This document shows positions 61,518 through 64,000 of a stretch of 64,000 bases of DNA, one piece after another. Position 1 is the first letter of the stretch. Each line of letters opens with the position of its first letter. The notes below the pieces were generated by a model that was given only the letters and a program-made list of their open reading frames with translations, made no database searches and had not been told where the DNA came from. This stretch comes from CAKZML01 sp963823435 (GTDB lineage: Bacteria; Pseudomonadota; Gammaproteobacteria; Steroidobacterales; BM003): contig CAWGLN010000002.1 in assembly GCA_963823435.1 (NCBI GenBank), forward strand, positions 310,001-374,000, given 5' to 3'. Position numbers and translations under genes: made by a program.

Positions 61518-61594
61518 GGTTGGGCCTCCACGCATCCCAAACGGTAACCCATTGATTCCCTTAATATTAACCAGGAAATCCAGGGCACCCAACC
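61518..61594 (-). promoter_or_regulatory. Structured 5' leader of rpsB
   Basis: In the transcript, GGUUGGGUGCC (61594-61584) can pair with GGCCCAACC (61526-61518), a seven-pair helix extended by three more pairs across a bulge. The closing arm ends just before the AGAGGAAUU ribosome site. rpsB leaders in gammaproteobacteria are known targets of S2 autoregulation, so a similar role is inferred. Confidence 0.5.
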
Positions 61595-61641
61595 GTCTGT
61601 GTCGATGCGTGTGTGGATTAAATTGCTAAAAAAGCGCGGGC

Positions 61642-61670
61642 TTTATACCATGTCCGGCCATTTCCAACAA
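61642..61670 (-). promoter_or_regulatory. Sigma-70-type promoter of rpsB
   Basis: On the minus strand TTGTTG (61670-61665), a 17-base spacer and TATAAA (61647-61642), followed by a GC-rich discriminator (GCCCGCGC). The spacing is ideal, and the GC-rich discriminator is typical of stringently controlled ribosomal promoters. It gives a leader of about 130 bases. Confidence 0.7.
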
Positions 61671-61730
61671 ATACTTACCAGCCAAATCCCGCCGCTGTTT
61701 GGCCCGGAATCCAGTGTTTTAAGAGGGTAA

Positions 61731-62523
61731 ATGTTTCAATCCAGTCCAGAACATATGAATGTCACGATAAAAACCCCCGAAGAACAGGACAAGATGCGCA
61801 TTGCCGGACGTCTGGCGGCCCAGGTCCTGGACATGATAGGCGAGCATGTCCAGGCAGGTGTGACTACCGGCGAACTTGACGCGATCTGCCACGAATTCAT
61901 GGTCAACACGCTGAATTGCGTCCCGGCTCCGCTGAATTACAAGGGCTTCCCAAAAAGCATATGCACCTCGGTAAATCACGTGGTTTGCCACGGCATCCCC
62001 GGGGACAAACGCCTGAAAAACGGCGATTGCATCAATATCGATATCACCGTAATCAGGGACGGCTATCACGGAGACACCAGCCGCATGTTTACCGTGGGCA
62101 AGGTTCCGGTGCAGGCGGAGCGCCTGATCCGGGTCACGCACGAGGCCATGTGCGAAGGCATACGACAGATTCGCGCCGGCGCACGCCTGGGCGATATCGG
62201 CCACGCCGTGCAAAGCTATGCCGAAGCCCGCCACTACTCCATCGTGCGCGAGTACTGTGGCCACGGCATCGGCCTCGTTTTCCACGAAGATCCCGCAGGT
62301 CCTGCATTATGGCAAGCCAGGTCATGGCATGCTGCTCCAGGAAGGCATGACGTTCACTGTGGAGCCCATGATCAATGCCGGACGCAGGGACGTGAAACTG
62401 CTGCCGGACGGCTGGACCGTGGTGACCAAGGATCATTCCTTGTCGGCTCAGTGGGAGCACACCGTTCTGGTTACCGCAGAAGGTTATGAAGTGCTTACCC
62501 TGGGCGCCAGCGGCGAGATGTGA
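61731..62523 (+). CDS. map: Type I methionine aminopeptidase, frameshifted
   Basis: Map removes initiator methionine. The metal ligands are in NIDITVIRDGYHGDTSRMF, the His in EYCGHGIGLVFHEDP and the Glu pair in EGMTFTVEPMINAG and SLSAQWEHTVLV. After HEDP the frame breaks; dropping one C of CCC at 62292-62294 gives QVLHYGKPGHGMLLQEGMTF and a 263-residue protein, the family length. Start ATG 61731 has GAGG upstream; ATG 61755 has no ribosome site. It is divergent from rpsB, as in E. coli. Confidence 0.95.
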
Positions 62524-64000
62524 GTGGGCGCCACCGCACGCAAGCAAAGCATAGACCCTGAAGGCAAACTGCGCGCCTTGCTGACCGGGCTGGACCAGGG
62601 CCTGGCTGCGCGCGAGCCGGCTACTGCCTGCTTCAAGGACTGCCTGGACAAGGTATCCGGCCATCTCGAAAAGGCATTTCTGGAAGGCACCCCGGTTGAA
62701 CCCCTGGTGGCAGGGAGAGCATGGGTGGTCGACGAGGTCCTGCTGCGCGCCTGGAACCATCACCTTGGCCAGCCCCCCGAATTGTCCCTGCTCGCGGTAG
62801 GGGGTTATGGGCGCGGGGAACTGCATCCTGCCTCGGATATTGATGTCACGGTATTGACGCCGGAAACCGGCGCCGCCCCCTGGACCGGGCAACTGGAAGC
62901 TTTCTTTACCTTTTTATGGGACATCGGGCTGGAGGTCGGCCAAAGTGTGCGTAGCATTTCACAATGTGAGCAGGAAGCCGCCGCAGATGTCACCGTGGCC
63001 ACTACCTTGATGGAATCGACGACTGCTGGCCGGCTCGCTTGAACAACTGCAGCAGATGCTGGAGCGTACCGGACCCGACAAGATCTGGCCCTCGCGAGAC
63101 TTTTTCGCCGCCAAGCGCGAGGAACAACTTCAGCGTCATCACCGTTTTTACGACACGGCCTACAACCTGGAGCCGAACGTCAAGGGCGGCCCGGGCGGGC
63201 TGCGCGATATCCAGATAATCGGCTGGGTGGCAAAGCGGCATTTTGGCGCCGAGACCCTGGACGAACTGGTATCCCACGGGTTCCTGACCCGCAAGGAACT
63301 GCGTCGCCTGCGCGCCGGGCAGACATTCCTTTGGACCGTGCGTTTTGCCCTGCATGTGTTTACCCGGCGACGGGAGGATCGACTTCTGTTCGATCACCAG
63401 ACCCGGATCGCCGAGTTGCTGGACTACGAGGACGCCTCAAACAGCCTCGCGGTGGAGCAGTTCATGCAACGCTATTACCGCACGGTAAAGGAACTGTCGC
63501 GACTGAACGAGATGCTGCTGCAACTGTTCGAAGAAGCAATTCTTGCTCGATCCGGAAGCGCCACCCTCCTCGATCAACGCCAGCTTCCAGGTTCGCAACG
63601 GCTATCTCGAAATACGCTATGAGGACGTGTTCCTGGAGAAGCCCGTCGGCCCTGCTGGAAATGTTCTCGTTGCTGCAGCAGCACCCGGAACTCAAGGGCG
63701 TCAGCGCCGAACACCATCCGCGAGGTGCGTGACGCACTTGAGTTCGGTGGACGAGGAATTCAGGCAAAGCCCTCGCAACCACCGCCTGTTCATGGACATC
63801 CTGCGAGCCCCCCTGGGTGTCACCCATGAACTGAGGCGTATGAATCTGTATGGCGTCATCGGTCGTTACATCCCCGCCTTCGAACGGGTGGTCGGACGTA
63901 TGCAATACGACCTGTTTCATGCCTACACGGTGGACGAACACACGATGTTCGTGGTCAGCAATCTGCGCCGTTTTGCGCTGCAACGGTTCGATCACGAGTT
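62524..64000 (+). CDS. glnD: [Protein-PII] uridylyltransferase, 3' end outside window, several frameshifts
   Basis: GlnD senses glutamine and uridylylates PII. GTG 62524 directly follows the map stop. The nucleotidyltransferase motif is clear: LLAVGGYGRGELHPASDIDVTVL. Then come YNLEPNVKGGPGGLRDIQII, ANTIREVRDAL and the start of the HD region (YTVDEHTMFVVSNLRRF). At least five single-base insertions break the frame, near 63019, 63541-63545, 63642-63644, 63707-63709 and 63738-63739. With these removed the protein reads continuously to the right edge. The high indel density suggests poor sequence quality here rather than a dead gene. Confidence 0.93.

Noticed and set aside
60389..61555. 388-codon plus-strand frame with LLGRSLL-type repeats
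   Set aside because: Antisense reading of the rpsB tail repeats; the minus-strand product is a complete S2.
61624..61652. Plus-strand promoter for map (TTGCTA with TATACC)
   Set aside because: The spacer is only 15 bases and the region overlaps the much better rpsB promoter on the other strand.

Overview
This is a chromosomal core-genome stretch from a gammaproteobacterium outside the Enterobacterales. By eye it is moderately GC-rich, in the high-50s percent. The evidence is the gene order: rpsB-tsf-pyrH-frr-uppS-cdsA-rseP-bamA-skp-lpxD-fabZ-lpxA-lpxB-rnhB-dnaE-accA-tilS-pyrG-kdsA-eno-ftsB-truD-surE-pcm-yqaA-nlpD-rpoS, then rpfE-recJ-prfB-lysS, sdhCDAB with assembly factors, rpoE-rseA-rseC-lepA-lepB-rnc-era-recO-pdxJ-acpS, and a mtnP-hpt-nagZ-ldt salvage and cell-wall group. 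Nearly everything reads on the minus strand. Plus-strand genes are batD (left edge), ygfZ, a DUF498 protein, an Smr protein, map and glnD (right edge). I see no rRNA, tRNA, CRISPR array, prophage or full insertion sequence.

Layout: 0-8.3 kb batD end, degenerate GGDEF protein, ppk1, purine/methylthio-nucleoside salvage, nagZ, L,D-transpeptidase, CYTH phosphatase. 8.5-20 kb rRNA methylation, pdxJ/acpS, recO/era/rnc, lepB/lepA and the sigma-E operon with a near-consensus sigma-E promoter. 20-25.5 kb succinate dehydrogenase with SdhE and SDHAF4-like factors, and ygfZ. 25.5-31 kb lysS, prfB (with its programmed frameshift), recJ, rpfE. 31-41 kb stationary-phase and envelope genes, eno, kdsA, pyrG. 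41-57 kb tilS, accA, dnaE, lipid A synthesis, BAM/Skp, RseP, CdsA. 57-64 kb translation and nitrogen-sensing genes.

Two layers lie on top of this ordinary core. First, a dispersed repeat of about 160 bp occurs at nine places: a three-copy tandem array, four other full-length single copies, a left-end copy, a left-half copy, a 15-bp remnant, plus one likely decayed copy. It has terminal inverted repeats (GGGAGCCTCTGAT), is usually flanked by TA, and carries an internal hairpin with a covarying base pair. At six genes the stop codon is formed by the flanking TA plus the first G of the element. Second, single-base indels (about 15 insertions and one deletion) break at least ten core genes, with the highest density in glnD at the right edge. 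This looks more like sequence error than biology, and it creates an apparent PdxJ-AcpS fusion.

Other points of note: RpsB carries a long Ala/Lys/Glu/Pro-rich tail encoded by eight 24-bp tandem repeats. The GGDEF protein has lost its active-site motif but kept its inhibitory c-di-GMP site. The usual dxr and ispD-ispF slots are empty. The sigma-E operon lacks rseB.
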